Positions 17,074-25,717 of a stretch of 64,000 nucleotides of DNA are shown here, in pieces. Made by a program: the position numbers and the translations under genes. The stretch's first letter is position 1. The number at the start of each line of letters is the position of its first letter. Under the pieces are notes generated by a model. That model was not told where the DNA came from. It searched no databases and was given only the letters and a program-made list of their open reading frames with translations. The stretch is taken from NCBI GenBank assembly GCA_022447625.1, contig JAKVAX010000012.1:39970-103969 (forward strand), read 5' to 3'. This DNA is from Flavobacteriales bacterium. GTDB lineage: Bacteria > Bacteroidota > Bacteroidia > Flavobacteriales_D > Sanyastnellaceae.

Positions 17074-17760
17074 ATGCGATACGTGGCTTTTTTGTTTCTA
17101 CTCATTTCGATCACCGGCTATTCCCAAGCCCTCTCGAAAGAAGAACTACTCGGACAGTTCGACCCATCGACCCATCCGGACTTTGTCCGCATCGATTCCA
17201 AGTACACGAGTAAGCACAACATCTACCTTCGTCAAGAAGTGTATGAGGCCTACGAGCGCATGTTTGAAGAGGCATGGAAGGTTGGGATTAACCTTCAAAT
17301 ACTCAGCGCCACAAGAAACTTCGACTACCAACGCGGCATTTGGGAGCGCAAATGGGATCGACCGCGTTATATGGGTTGGGAAGACATTGACAAGGCTGTT
17401 GACATCATGACTTACAGCTCTATGCCGGGCACTTCACGCCATCACTGGGGTACTGATATTGATTTGTGTTCGCTTCGTAATGATTGGTTCGCTAGCGCGG
17501 AAGGGGCTAGAGTATATGACTGGTTGAACCTCAATGCTTGGAAATATGGATTCAGGCAGGTATACTCGAATAAAGAAATCACAGGACGCACAGGATACAA
17601 CGAAGAAAAGTGGCATTGGTCGTACATGCCATTGTCAAGCGTCTTCCTAGACCAATACAACGCACTGGTACTTGAAGAAGACATCGAAGGATTCCTTGGT
17701 TCTGAAGTTGCTGGTGAAATTGGTGTTATCACAGACTACGTCAACGGCGTAGAAGACTAG
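17074..17760 (+). CDS. M15-family D-alanyl-D-alanine carboxypeptidase-like
   Basis: A 228-residue exported peptidase with an N-terminal signal (MRYVAFLFLLISITGYSQA). The zinc-binding set of family M15 is visible: His and Asp in SRHHWGTDIDL (about 128-135) and a distal His in EKWHWSYMP (about 177). It should trim peptidoglycan stem peptides in the periplasm. A perfect copy of the dispersed 15-bp motif lies at 17488-17502. The gene appears to have its own promoter with almost no leader. Confidence 0.87.
   Translation: MRYVAFLFLLISITGYSQALSKEELLGQFDPSTHPDFVRIDSKYTSKHNIYLRQEVYEAYERMFEEAWKVGINLQILSATRNFDYQRGIWERKWDRPRYMGWEDIDKAVDIMTYSSMPGTSRHHWGTDIDLCSLRNDWFASAEGARVYDWLNLNAWKYGFRQVYSNKEITGRTGYNEEKWHWSYMPLSSVFLDQYNALVLEEDIEGFLGSEVAGEIGVITDYVNGVED
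17488..17502 (-). repeat. Dispersed 15-bp motif, perfect copy
   Basis: Inverse orientation (TTCGCTAGCGCGGAA) inside the M15 peptidase gene, read as Phe-Ala-Ser-Ala-Glu. Confidence 0.85.
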
Positions 17761-17793
17761 GACTCCCGCCGAAAAAATCCCATCTTCACCTTG

Positions 17794-18891
17794 ATGGAAG
17801 AAACACGTAACGGAGATCAACCTTTCGTAGAAGACGGAATTCGTGGTGGAGCCAAAAAAGCGGGCCTCCCTCCCGGAGCCCTGGTTTTTGTAGGTAAACC
17901 AGCTGATTTCGAACCTCATGTTGAAGTCATCACCTATACCCCAGAGAAAGCAGAACAGCATGAAGTCACCACGGTGGAAGAAGCGGCGGTGCTTTCAAAA
18001 ACTCCGGGTGTAGCCTGGGTTACCTTGTTCGGGATTCACAAAGCCGAACTCGTGGGCGAAATGGGTCAGCAGTTCAACATCCACTCGCTCCTCCTTGAAG
18101 ACATTTTAGATACTACACAGCGTCCTACCTCTGAGGTCTTTGACGACATGCTCTTCTTCTCCTTGAAAATGCTCAAGTGGAATGACAAGCGACGAGGAAT
18201 CGCCTTTGAACAGGTGTCATTCGTTCTCGGTCAAGGACATGTCCTGCTCTTCCAAGATCGCCCGGGAGATATATTCGATGGCTTGCGCAGGCGCATCCTA
18301 ACGGGAAAAGGAAACCTCCGTACTCGACAAGGAGACTTCCTAGTATACCGAATGATTGACTCAGTAGTTGACCAATACTTCGTAGCAGCAGAAAAGATCG
18401 CCCACCGAATCGAAAAGCTTGAATCGGAGATCATGAAAGAGCCACAGGAAGCCCACATGACCCGTCTTCTCAAGATTAAGAAGCAGTTGCTTCAAATGCG
18501 TCGCACAATCATTCCACTACGAGATAACGTCGGACTACTAGAGCGAAGTCAACACCCGCTCATTCAGCAAGAGACCCTCCCCTACATGCGTGACGTTCGA
18601 GATCACATCAAGGAGGTCATCGAGATGCTAGACATGTACCGCGAAACGGTCACTGGCCTTATCGACTTGCATATGTCGCGCACCAGCAACAAAATGAATG
18701 AAGTCATGAAGGTGCTCACAGTAGTGACTTCTATCTTCATCCCCCTCTCCTTCTTCACGGGTGTCTACGGTATGAACTTCGATAATATGCCGGAGCTCCA
18801 CGAAAAGTATGGATACTACATGCTGTGGGTGGTAATGATTGTCACAACGTCAGGGATGTTACTTTTCTTCAGACGAAAGAAGTGGCTTTGA
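17794..18891 (+). CDS. corA: CorA-family magnesium/cobalt transporter
   Basis: A 365-residue CorA channel. It has a long soluble N-terminal domain rich in helices, then two C-terminal membrane helices. The first ends in the GMN signature within GVYGMNFDNMPE (about 325) and the second is followed by basic residues (RRKKW). ATG 17794 is preferred to TTG 17791. It imports Mg2+ (and Co2+). A heptamer array begins 2 nt after the stop. Confidence 0.93.
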   Translation: MEETRNGDQPFVEDGIRGGAKKAGLPPGALVFVGKPADFEPHVEVITYTPEKAEQHEVTTVEEAAVLSKTPGVAWVTLFGIHKAELVGEMGQQFNIHSLLLEDILDTTQRPTSEVFDDMLFFSLKMLKWNDKRRGIAFEQVSFVLGQGHVLLFQDRPGDIFDGLRRRILTGKGNLRTRQGDFLVYRMIDSVVDQYFVAAEKIAHRIEKLESEIMKEPQEAHMTRLLKIKKQLLQMRRTIIPLRDNVGLLERSQHPLIQQETLPYMRDVRDHIKEVIEMLDMYRETVTGLIDLHMSRTSNKMNEVMKVLTVVTSIFIPLSFFTGVYGMNFDNMPELHEKYGYYMLWVVMIVTTSGMLLFFRRKKWL

Positions 18892-18893
18892 AT

Positions 18894-18988
18894 AGACGAG
18901 AGTCGAGGGTCCAGAATCAGACGATAAACTATAATCGATAATCTATAACCGGAGCACCGCGTTCTGCGTTCCGCGATCGGCGTTCCTC
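18894..18988 (+). repeat. Composite heptamer array: AGACGAG, ACTATAA and GTTCCGC modules
   Basis: Three modules of 7-bp units: three of the AGACGAG type (18894-18914), four of the NCNATAA type (18921-18948), then five NNTCCGC-type units ending in GTTCCTC (18954-18988). It starts at TAGAC next to the corA stop codon. Phase changes by 1-2 nt between modules here. Confidence 0.88.
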
Positions 18989-18992
18989 TTAC

Positions 18993-19020
18993 AAAAAAAA
19001 GCCCCGAATACTTCGGAGCT
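18993..19020 (-). terminator. Rho-independent terminator of tRNA-His
   Basis: Read on the minus strand, a 9-bp stem (AGCTCCGAA with TTCGGGGCT, loop GTA) is followed by eight T. It lies 6 nt after the tRNA 3' end. Confidence 0.85.
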
Positions 19021-19026
19021 TCTTAG

Positions 19027-19101
19027 GGTGGCTAATGGGATTTGAACCCACGGCCTCCGGAACCACAATCCGGCGCTCTAACCAACTGAGCTATAGCCAC
19101 C
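19027..19101 (-). tRNA. tRNA-His (anticodon GTG)
   Basis: A complete cloverleaf reads on the minus strand. The acceptor stem GTGGCTA pairs with TAGCCAC, an extra G precedes position 1 and discriminator C follows, both hallmarks of tRNA-His. The anticodon stem CCGGA/TCCGG holds the loop TTGTGGT with anticodon GTG. The T arm contains GGTTCAAATCC. CCA is not encoded. Confidence 0.97.
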
Positions 19102-19175
19102 ATAATTTGGGAGCGCAAAGTAAAGAATATTCTTGTTTACTTGCAACGTGAAAAGTTCCACCCGGAGGGTGAAAA

Positions 19176-20327
19176 ATGGAAAAAGTCGAAAAACTACGTA
19201 TCCTCTTCCTTTCAAGCTGGTTTCCTGACCGGAATCAACCTACACTTGGAAACTTCGTAAAGCGTCACGCTCAGGCAGTTGCGCTGAAACACGACGTAGT
19301 TGTGGTGCACACCGTGGCCGATTCATCCATTTCTGAAGAAGAATGGGTGCATCAAAAAGATGGGAATTATGAGGAGTATATTCTCTATCACCCACCTAAA
19401 TGGCCGCGCTATTTTCGACATCCGAAGTACTTGCGCAAGGCGGTCAATAAATACCTCGATGAAGGTGGTGAACGTCCTGACTTGATTCATTTGAATGTTC
19501 TTTACCCTGCTGGTCGACAAGCGATCCGTTTTCATGATGAATGGGGTGTACCCTTAGTAGCTTCTGAACACTGGACAGGTTACCATAACAACACGCATAG
19601 CGCCATTAAGGCTTGGGAGCTGAAGGTGATGAAAGGTGTGGGGGAACGCGCCTATAAACTGTTGCCAGTAACTCACCACTTGGCTTCTGCTATGGAGAAG
19701 GCTGGAGTTCAAGGGAATTATGACACAGTAGCGAACGTAGTAGATACTGATCTTTTCGATCGTAAATCACCCCATGATGGACCATTCCGCTTCTTACATG
19801 TGTCTTCTTTGTTTGATCAGCACAAGAATGTCAGCGGGTTATTGAATGCCTTTGCCAAGCTGCTCGAGAAGAACGACAAGGTCTTCTTAGAAATCATTGG
19901 TGATGGCGATACCGCGCCTCACATTGAGAAGGCAAAAGCGCTGAATATCCCAAGCGATAAGATTTCCTTCGCAGGTGAAAAGACCATTCAAGAGATTGCT
20001 GACCGCATGAAAAAGAGCGATGCCTTCGTCTTGTTCAGCAATTACGAGAATCTCCCTTGTGTGATTGGAGAAGCTTGGTCTACAGGCACTCCAGTGATTT
20101 CCAGTGATGTTGGCGGCATCAGCGAGCACCTCAACCGAGAAAAGGGCATGTTGGTCCAACCGAGAAATGAAGGCGAGCTACTAGCTGCCATGCAATCAAT
20201 CATCCAGCTGCAGCACCAATATAATGGGGATGATCTCCGTTCCTATGCCGTGAAGCATTTTAGCAACGAGGCCATTTGTGAGGCCTTCTCTCAGATCTAT
20301 CACCAAGCAATTGCAGCGCAAAAATGA
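19176..20327 (+). CDS. Glycosyltransferase family 4 (GT-B)
   Basis: A 383-residue GT4 glycosyltransferase. N-terminal ILFLSSWFPDRNQPTLG and HVSSLFDQHKN are typical acceptor and linker segments. The C-terminal sugar-nucleotide site shows ENLPCVIGEAWSTGTPVISS with the conserved E-x7-E pattern. It overlaps the following flippase by 4 bp. Together they look like a small surface-polysaccharide or glycan export unit. Sugar and acceptor are unknown. Confidence 0.88.
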   Translation: MEKVEKLRILFLSSWFPDRNQPTLGNFVKRHAQAVALKHDVVVVHTVADSSISEEEWVHQKDGNYEEYILYHPPKWPRYFRHPKYLRKAVNKYLDEGGERPDLIHLNVLYPAGRQAIRFHDEWGVPLVASEHWTGYHNNTHSAIKAWELKVMKGVGERAYKLLPVTHHLASAMEKAGVQGNYDTVANVVDTDLFDRKSPHDGPFRFLHVSSLFDQHKNVSGLLNAFAKLLEKNDKVFLEIIGDGDTAPHIEKAKALNIPSDKISFAGEKTIQEIADRMKKSDAFVLFSNYENLPCVIGEAWSTGTPVISSDVGGISEHLNREKGMLVQPRNEGELLAAMQSIIQLQHQYNGDDLRSYAVKHFSNEAICEAFSQIYHQAIAAQK

Positions 20328-21535
20328 AATGGAAAGTAGCCACAAGCATGGCTTCCCGTCTACTCGTGATGTTGTTCACGGTTGCTGTCGTGTTGATGGT
20401 AACGAATAAGATTGGCGCTGAAGGACAAGGAATAGCGGCCTTGGTGCAGCTTGGTATTCTGTTGATTGTCTCCATCACCAACTTCATTGGCGGCGGTGCC
20501 GTAGTGTACCTTTTGCCACGTATTGGTACGCGTCCGCTAGTATTACCGGCTTACGTTTGGAGTACCGCTATCGCGGGAATCTTCTATGGCTTCTTTCAGC
20601 TCGTACCCATTGTTCCAGCGGAGTTTGTGCTCGATGTGGTGATCTTAGGTTGGCTGCAAGCGATGTTCACCTTCCACTTGCAGATACTAGTCGGACAAGA
20701 ACGGATTCACCGTTTCAACGTAATCGTGACCTTACAGGCTTTTTGGCTAGCGGCTATGTTGGCCTACTTGATTTTTGTGGCGGAAGCGGTTGAGATCAGA
20801 TCGTACATCAATGCCCTCTACGTTTCTTTTGGAATGACCTACCTCATCGCAATGATTTCAAGTTGGAAGCACATGATGGTACCGAGTGAAATCACTCCTC
20901 GAGCGGCATTCGATGAGCTGTGGAAATTCGGAAGGTATGCTCAACTGGGTAATATCCTTCAACTCTTGACCTACCGGTCGAATATCTGGATCGTAGAAAA
21001 GCTCATCGGCCTCAGCGCAAGTGGGATTTACTCCCTTTCCCTCTATGCCAGTGAATCTATTTGGAACGTTGGAAAGAGCCTCGCACTTGTTCAAGGAGCA
21101 CGCATCGCCAACACCAACGACGATGCCTACAATCGCCAGCTCACCAGCAAGTTTATGAAACTGTCTATCGCGGGCTCCGTTGTTCTCATCGGAATCATGC
21201 TCGCCCTCCCTGACCCCTTCTACCAATGGCTCTTCGGCGAAGAAATGGCCGGACTCTATTGGGTTCTTCTTTGGGTTTCTCCAGGTATCCTAGCCAATGC
21301 CTGTAGTATGATTTACTCGCACTACTTCAGTGGCGTAGGCCTCCACAGAAACAACACCATCGGCTCCGGTGCCGGTCTAGCAGCCCTCTTAATCGTTGTC
21401 TATCCCCTCATCACTAACTACGGCGTCGAAGGAGGCGCCATGGCTGCTAGTGTTGCGTATATCGTCCAACTCATCACAATGGAGATACTTTTTAGACGAG
21501 GGTCGAGAGACGAGAGTCTAGGGACTAATCGATAA
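20324..21535 (+). CDS. Wzx-like polysaccharide flippase, C terminus encoded by a repeat array
   Basis: A 403-residue protein with about 12 hydrophobic segments, consistent with the MOP superfamily of polysaccharide exporters (Wzx). It would flip lipid-linked glycan made with the upstream glycosyltransferase. The last 14 or so residues (RRGSRDESLGTNR) are encoded by a heptamer array of AGACGAG-type units that starts at 21494 and runs through the stop codon. The native end has therefore probably been replaced by repeat sequence. The family call rests on hydrophobic pattern and context. Confidence 0.8.
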   Translation: MKWKVATSMASRLLVMLFTVAVVLMVTNKIGAEGQGIAALVQLGILLIVSITNFIGGGAVVYLLPRIGTRPLVLPAYVWSTAIAGIFYGFFQLVPIVPAEFVLDVVILGWLQAMFTFHLQILVGQERIHRFNVIVTLQAFWLAAMLAYLIFVAEAVEIRSYINALYVSFGMTYLIAMISSWKHMMVPSEITPRAAFDELWKFGRYAQLGNILQLLTYRSNIWIVEKLIGLSASGIYSLSLYASESIWNVGKSLALVQGARIANTNDDAYNRQLTSKFMKLSIAGSVVLIGIMLALPDPFYQWLFGEEMAGLYWVLLWVSPGILANACSMIYSHYFSGVGLHRNNTIGSGAGLAALLIVVYPLITNYGVEGGAMAASVAYIVQLITMEILFRRGSRDESLGTNR

Positions 21536-21598
21536 TCGTTGAACTATAGTCGATAACTGAGGCACTAACTAAAGCCTATAGCCTAACGCCAAAAGTCT
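21494..21598 (+). repeat. Composite heptamer array in one phase (15 units)
   Basis: Fifteen consecutive 7-bp units without a phase break. They pass from AGACGAG/GGTCGAG units to TCGATAA/ACTATAG units and then to AAAGCCT/ATAGCCT units. The first six units are inside the flippase coding sequence, including its stop region. Confidence 0.9.
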
Positions 21599-21642
21599 CC
21601 TAATCACCCTATCCAGCCGCAGGCAAACTAATCATGCTTTTT

Positions 21643-21704
21643 CCGACGTCCGGCGTCCGGCATCCGGATTACACAGCATTACTAACGCCTGTAGCCTAAA
21701 GCCT
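21643..21704 (+). repeat. Heptamer arrays (CCGGCGT and AAAGCCT families) before bshB1
   Basis: Four CCGGCGT-type units (21643-21670) and three ANNGCCT units (AACGCCT, GTAGCCT, AAAGCCT at 21684-21704). The last unit overlaps the bshB1 stop codon. Between this and the previous array lies a CTAATCATGC segment also found twice at 49.9-50.0 kb. Confidence 0.85.
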
Positions 21705-22420
21705 CAAAGGAGAGCTGTCAGATCCTTCACCCCTACAAATCTAGCACTCGTAAACCCTTCGCCGTATTTGACTCCGATGGGTCTTCCGAATTGCATGGCG
21801 CGTGATTCGATGAAGTCGAAGAACTCTTTTCCGCTGATTGGGGTTTCAGGTTCTTCTGAGTTTGGATCATAGAATTGACTGCTGAAGGCTTTGATGGAAT
21901 CCATCTTCTTTCCGTAGAAGTCAGAAATATCGACTACCACATCTGGATCGATGAAATAATCTTGAATGTAGTGGTATACTGCTCTCGGACGCCAAAATTG
22001 TTGTGCTTTTCCGTCGAGTTCTGTTTCAATTCGGCGTAAACCCGAGAGAAAACAAGCTTCAGCCTGAAGTTTGGCTCCTTTTCCATGATCTGGATGACGA
22101 TCGTTCACGGAATTCGCTAGAACGATATCTGGCTGGTATTTTCTGATCATGCGAATGATCGCACGAATGTTCTCTTCTGTGTGTCGGAAGAAGCCGTCGG
22201 CCATGCGCAAATTCTCGCGGGCCGACAAGCCTAAAATCTTTGCGGAAGCGGCTGCTTCTTGATCGCGAAGGTCTGCACTACCACGGCTACCCAATTCACC
22301 TCGTGTGAGATCAACGATCCCCACTTTCTTCCCCGATGCCACCATAGATGCGATGGTACCTCCAGCTGAGATCTCTGCATCATCTGGGTGAGCTGCCAAT
22401 GCTAGTACGTCAAGCTTCAT
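21704..22420 (-). CDS. bshB1: Bacillithiol biosynthesis deacetylase BshB1
   Basis: A 238-residue LmbE/PIG-L-family deacetylase that removes the acetyl group from GlcNAc-malate in bacillithiol synthesis. The zinc motif AAHPDDAE is at residues 8-15 and the distal HPDH at about 116. The text matches the Bacteroidota BshB1 form (RGELGSRG, RENLRMADG). ATG 22420 shares one base with the stop of the upstream glutathione peroxidase gene (TAATG), so the two are coupled. Other LmbE deacetylases are the alternative, but the neighbour supports a thiol role. Confidence 0.88.
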   Translation of the reverse strand: MKLDVLALAAHPDDAEISAGGTIASMVASGKKVGIVDLTRGELGSRGSADLRDQEAAASAKILGLSARENLRMADGFFRHTEENIRAIIRMIRKYQPDIVLANSVNDRHPDHGKGAKLQAEACFLSGLRRIETELDGKAQQFWRPRAVYHYIQDYFIDPDVVVDISDFYGKKMDSIKAFSSQFYDPNSEEPETPISGKEFFDFIESRAMQFGRPIGVKYGEGFTSARFVGVKDLTALL

Positions 22421-23022
22421 TATTCGCTCAACCAATTAATGATCTCTTCGTCGATCGGAAGCGTTCGTGGTTGAATTTCCTTCACCAAGTTTCCCTTCTC
22501 ATCGACCAAGAACTTATGGAAGTTCCACTTTACTTTGTAATCAGCAACTCCGTTCTGTGCCTTCTGAGTTAGCCAAGCATATACCGGATGGATATCATCC
22601 CCTTTCACCGCTACTTTTGACATCATTGGGAAAGTCACCCCGTAGTTCTTTTGACAGAAGCTTGCGATTTCTTCGTTTGATCCTGGCTCTTGTCCAGCAA
22701 AGTCATTTGATGGAAAGCCGATGATCTCAAACTTCTCTCCTCCGTACTCATTATAGAGTTCCTGCAGCTGCTCGTACTGAGGCGTCAGCCCGCATTCAGA
22801 AGCGGTATTAACTACCATTACCTTTTTCCCTGCGAGGGAAGATAAATCGAAAGAATCCCCCATGAGGGTTTCCACCGTAAAGTCGTGAAGTGTTTTGTTC
22901 ATAGTGTCGACAACAGCTGTAGGTTGCTTTGGTTCATCGAGCAAGTCGATGCCTGACATCCCCAAGAGCGAGAAAGCGAAAATGGGAAGGGCCAAGAGTT
23001 GAATCATTCTTCTTGTTCTCAT
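22420..23022 (-). CDS. Exported glutathione-peroxidase-family thiol peroxidase
   Basis: A 200-residue Gpx-family peroxidase with an N-terminal hydrophobic signal or anchor (MIQLLALPIFAFSLL). The catalytic triad is Cys in NTASECGLTPQ, Gln in FAGQEPG and Trp-Asn in KWNFHKF. Cysteine replaces selenocysteine, so it probably uses thioredoxin or a low-molecular-weight thiol. ATG 23022 is chosen from the promoter, which lies 6 nt upstream; the longer frame to 23064 would cross the promoter. It is coupled to bshB1. Confidence 0.88.
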   Translation of the reverse strand: MRTRRMIQLLALPIFAFSLLGMSGIDLLDEPKQPTAVVDTMNKTLHDFTVETLMGDSFDLSSLAGKKVMVVNTASECGLTPQYEQLQELYNEYGGEKFEIIGFPSNDFAGQEPGSNEEIASFCQKNYGVTFPMMSKVAVKGDDIHPVYAWLTQKAQNGVADYKVKWNFHKFLVDEKGNLVKEIQPRTLPIDEEIINWLSE

Positions 23023-23028
23023 GCGGTT

Positions 23029-23059
23029 CAAAAGTACAACACTAATAATCCCAACCCAA
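23029..23059 (-). promoter_or_regulatory. Promoter of gpx-bshB1
   Basis: The clearest promoter in the window. On the minus strand a -33 TTG (23057-23059) is followed after 20 nt by the -7 box TACTTTTG (23036-23029). The box ends 6 nt before ATG 23022, so the leader is very short or absent. Confidence 0.65.
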
Positions 23060-23190
23060 GACAATAAGTTTCATAATTCGACGCTTATTCAACAGTGAAT
23101 CGTTGAATTCCAAAGTGAACCTGCAAACCTCACTCGGCCCTGAACCAGCCATCTCAACGACCCCGTGTTTAGAACTTTTAGCGTTTCCTT

Positions 23191-23222
23191 GCGTATATGG
23201 AAGCCTTTGAAACCTATTTTTG
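23191..23222 (+). promoter_or_regulatory. Promoter of the M23 peptidase gene
   Basis: A -7 box TATTTTTG at 23215-23222 with a TTG ending at 23191 (spacing 23). It lies 16 nt before ATG 23239 and downstream of an alternative start at 23197, which it argues against. Confidence 0.5.
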
Positions 23223-23238
23223 CCAAATCTACAAGAGC

Positions 23239-24108
23239 ATGTTGAAAACGACTGGAACCACACTTACGCTTTCATTCTTCCTACTATTAGGGTTGAACTC
23301 CTACGCACAAAGCACTGGAGGAGGATTCGAGGATAGCCGCAAAGAATCAGGTATTACTGAAAAGGCCCTGACTGATGAAAGTATCTGGGATATCAATGAT
23401 AGCCTGATGCACATCCCCGCATATGATGATTATTGTGAATGGGATACGCGTAACATTCACGCATACGATTTTGACTACCGTGAACTAACGGATACCGTGC
23501 ACATGACCCTTCGTCACGAAGAGTGTGATTACGCTACCCCATTCTACGGAAGAATCACATCAAATTTCGGAGAACGTGGAGCTAAATACCACTATGGGAT
23601 CGACATCAAGCTATATACAGGTGACCCGGTAAAGGTGGCTTTTGAAGGACTAGTACGTATTGCTCAGTACTCACGCACTTACGGAAACGTAGTAGTGGTT
23701 CGTCATTCAAACGGTCTAGAAACACTGTACGCTCACTTGAGCGCTCGCAAGGTGAAGCCAGGTGATTACGTTCAGGCCGGAGACGTCATTGGTCTTGGTG
23801 GAAACACTGGACGTAGTACAGGATCGCACCTACACTTCGAATGTCGTTACAAAGGAGAGCCGATTGATCCAAAATTAATAATTAAATGGGAAACTGGTGA
23901 ATTGAATATCGACGAATTGGACTTGAATGCCGAGCACTTCGCTTACCTTAAAGAAGCACGTGCGATCAAGTACCACCGCATTCGTTCCGGAGATACCCTG
24001 AGCGGTATTGCACGTCGTTACGGAACAAGTGTATCTGCCATCTGCAGGTTGAACGGCATGTCACGCAACAGCACTATCTACGCCGGAAGAAAAATTCGAA
24101 TCAGATAG
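23239..24108 (+). CDS. M23 peptidoglycan endopeptidase with C-terminal LysM
   Basis: A 289-residue exported protein with a signal peptide (LTLSFFLLLGLNSYAQ). The M23 LytM-type domain has HYGIDIK (zinc ligands H and D) and HLHFECRYKG (catalytic His-x-His). A LysM domain at about residues 245-288 (RIRSGDTLSGIARRYG) binds peptidoglycan. It should cut or remodel cross-links in the wall, or act as an amidase activator if the zinc site is inactive; the ligands look intact. Bacteroidota carry several such enzymes linked to cell division. Confidence 0.9.
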   Translation: MLKTTGTTLTLSFFLLLGLNSYAQSTGGGFEDSRKESGITEKALTDESIWDINDSLMHIPAYDDYCEWDTRNIHAYDFDYRELTDTVHMTLRHEECDYATPFYGRITSNFGERGAKYHYGIDIKLYTGDPVKVAFEGLVRIAQYSRTYGNVVVVRHSNGLETLYAHLSARKVKPGDYVQAGDVIGLGGNTGRSTGSHLHFECRYKGEPIDPKLIIKWETGELNIDELDLNAEHFAYLKEARAIKYHRIRSGDTLSGIARRYGTSVSAICRLNGMSRNSTIYAGRKIRIR

Positions 24109-24216
24109 GCTACACCCCCCTATTTAAAACCATTGTAAATCAAAATCCTAGCCGGGATTATTGAACAATTACTGTTACCTTGATGTTTAGTGATGGTCAT
24201 CATCAAACCCACAAAA

Positions 24217-25707
24217 ATGGCATCAAAAATCGCGGTAATAGGTTCAGGTTTCGCAGGACTGGCGGCAGCTACAAGCCTTGCCCATAAAGGTCATCAAGTG
24301 ACGGTGTTCGAGAAGAATAGCTCTCCCGGAGGACGAGCTCGTCACTTCACATCCGGGGACTTCCATTTCGACATGGGCCCTTCTTGGTACTGGATGCCAG
24401 ATGTGTTCGAGGATTACTTCGCACGCTTCGGAAAGAAAGTAAGCGATTACTACACGCTGAAACGCCTCGACCCGAGTTATCGTGTTTACTTCGAGGATGG
24501 TCCAGTTGACATCCCAGCTGATTTTGACGAACTCAAGACGCTCTTCGAGTCCATTGAACCTGGAAGCGGAAAGCAACTTGACACTTTTATGGATGAGGCA
24601 AAAACGAAGTACGAAATCGGAATGTCGAAGTTCGTATTCAAACCCTCCCATACCATCATGGAATTTGCCGAGCTCAACATCGCTCGCGATGCCATGAAGT
24701 TAAATCTCTTTAAGTCGTTCAGCGCCTACGCGCGGAAGCATTTCTCACATCCGAAGTTGCTTCAGCTGTTGGAGTTTCCTGTGTTATTCCTTGGCGCTAA
24801 GCCAGAGAAAACGCCAGCTCTGTATTCGTTGATGAACTATGCTGACAGCAAGCTTGGAACCTGGTACCCAATGGGCGGGATGTCTGAGATTGTGAAAGGT
24901 ATGGTCGCCTTGGCAGAAGAAAAAGGCGTAGAGTTCAAGTACGACGCTAACGTCGAGACTTTGGTCATCAGAGAGCGTGCGATTAAAGCGGTAGTGGTGA
25001 ACGGCTATGAGATTGAATGTGATGCGGTTGTAGGCGCTGCCGATTATCATCACATTGACCAAAACATCGTTCCAAAAGGATTTCGTCAGTACGATGAAAA
25101 ATACTGGGACAAGCGCACCATGTCGCCTTCAAGCCTATTGTATTACTTGGCAATAGACACGAAGGTCTCTGGTCTTTTACACCACAACCTCTTCTTTGAC
25201 ACCGACTTTGGTAAACATGCGGAGGCGATCTACGATACACTGGAATGGCCGGATAACCCGTTGTTCTATGTATGTACCCCAAGCAAAACAGACCCTTCAG
25301 TAGCTCCTGAAGGAAAAGAGAATGTATTCATTTTAATGCCCGTGGCTCCTGGAATCAAAGAGAATGACGATACCCGAGATTTCTACTACGAGTTAATCAT
25401 GGACCGACTCGAAGCGCATCTCGGAATGGATATTCGAAAGCATGTGACTTTCAAACGTTCATATGCGCACGAAGAATTCCAACATGACTACAACGCGTTC
25501 AAAGGCAATGCCTACGGACTAGCAAATACGCTCGATCAAACTGCTTTCCTCAAGCCAAAGCTTAAAAGCAAGAAGATCAAGAACTTATACTACGCCGGAC
25601 AACTTACTACCCCTGGACCAGGAGTACCTCCTAGCTTGATTAGTGGACAAGTTGCGGCCGATGAATTGAACAAATTGCTTCCGAAGGCGGTTGCAATGTC
25701 GATTTAA
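24217..25707 (+). CDS. crtI: Phytoene desaturase CrtI
   Basis: A 496-residue FAD-dependent desaturase that converts phytoene to lycopene. It has the N-terminal dinucleotide fold VIGSGFAGLAAATSLA, the SSPGGRARHF motif and the C-terminal bacterial phytoene dehydrogenase signature (YYAGQLTTPGPGVPPSL). ATG 24217 (MASKIAVIG) is preferred to in-frame GTG 24190 and ATG 24193, because it puts the fold at the usual distance. It is the first gene of an eight-gene carotenoid operon. Confidence 0.94.
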   Translation: MASKIAVIGSGFAGLAAATSLAHKGHQVTVFEKNSSPGGRARHFTSGDFHFDMGPSWYWMPDVFEDYFARFGKKVSDYYTLKRLDPSYRVYFEDGPVDIPADFDELKTLFESIEPGSGKQLDTFMDEAKTKYEIGMSKFVFKPSHTIMEFAELNIARDAMKLNLFKSFSAYARKHFSHPKLLQLLEFPVLFLGAKPEKTPALYSLMNYADSKLGTWYPMGGMSEIVKGMVALAEEKGVEFKYDANVETLVIRERAIKAVVVNGYEIECDAVVGAADYHHIDQNIVPKGFRQYDEKYWDKRTMSPSSLLYYLAIDTKVSGLLHHNLFFDTDFGKHAEAIYDTLEWPDNPLFYVCTPSKTDPSVAPEGKENVFILMPVAPGIKENDDTRDFYYELIMDRLEAHLGMDIRKHVTFKRSYAHEEFQHDYNAFKGNAYGLANTLDQTAFLKPKLKSKKIKNLYYAGQLTTPGPGVPPSLISGQVAADELNKLLPKAVAMSI

Positions 25708-25717
25708 GAAAGGCATT

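Noticed and set aside
24160..24185. Imperfect inverted repeat (TGAACA...TGTTAC) before crtI as a light- or redox-regulator operator
   Set aside because: Only five of six positions pair and no regulator gene is nearby; too weak to call.
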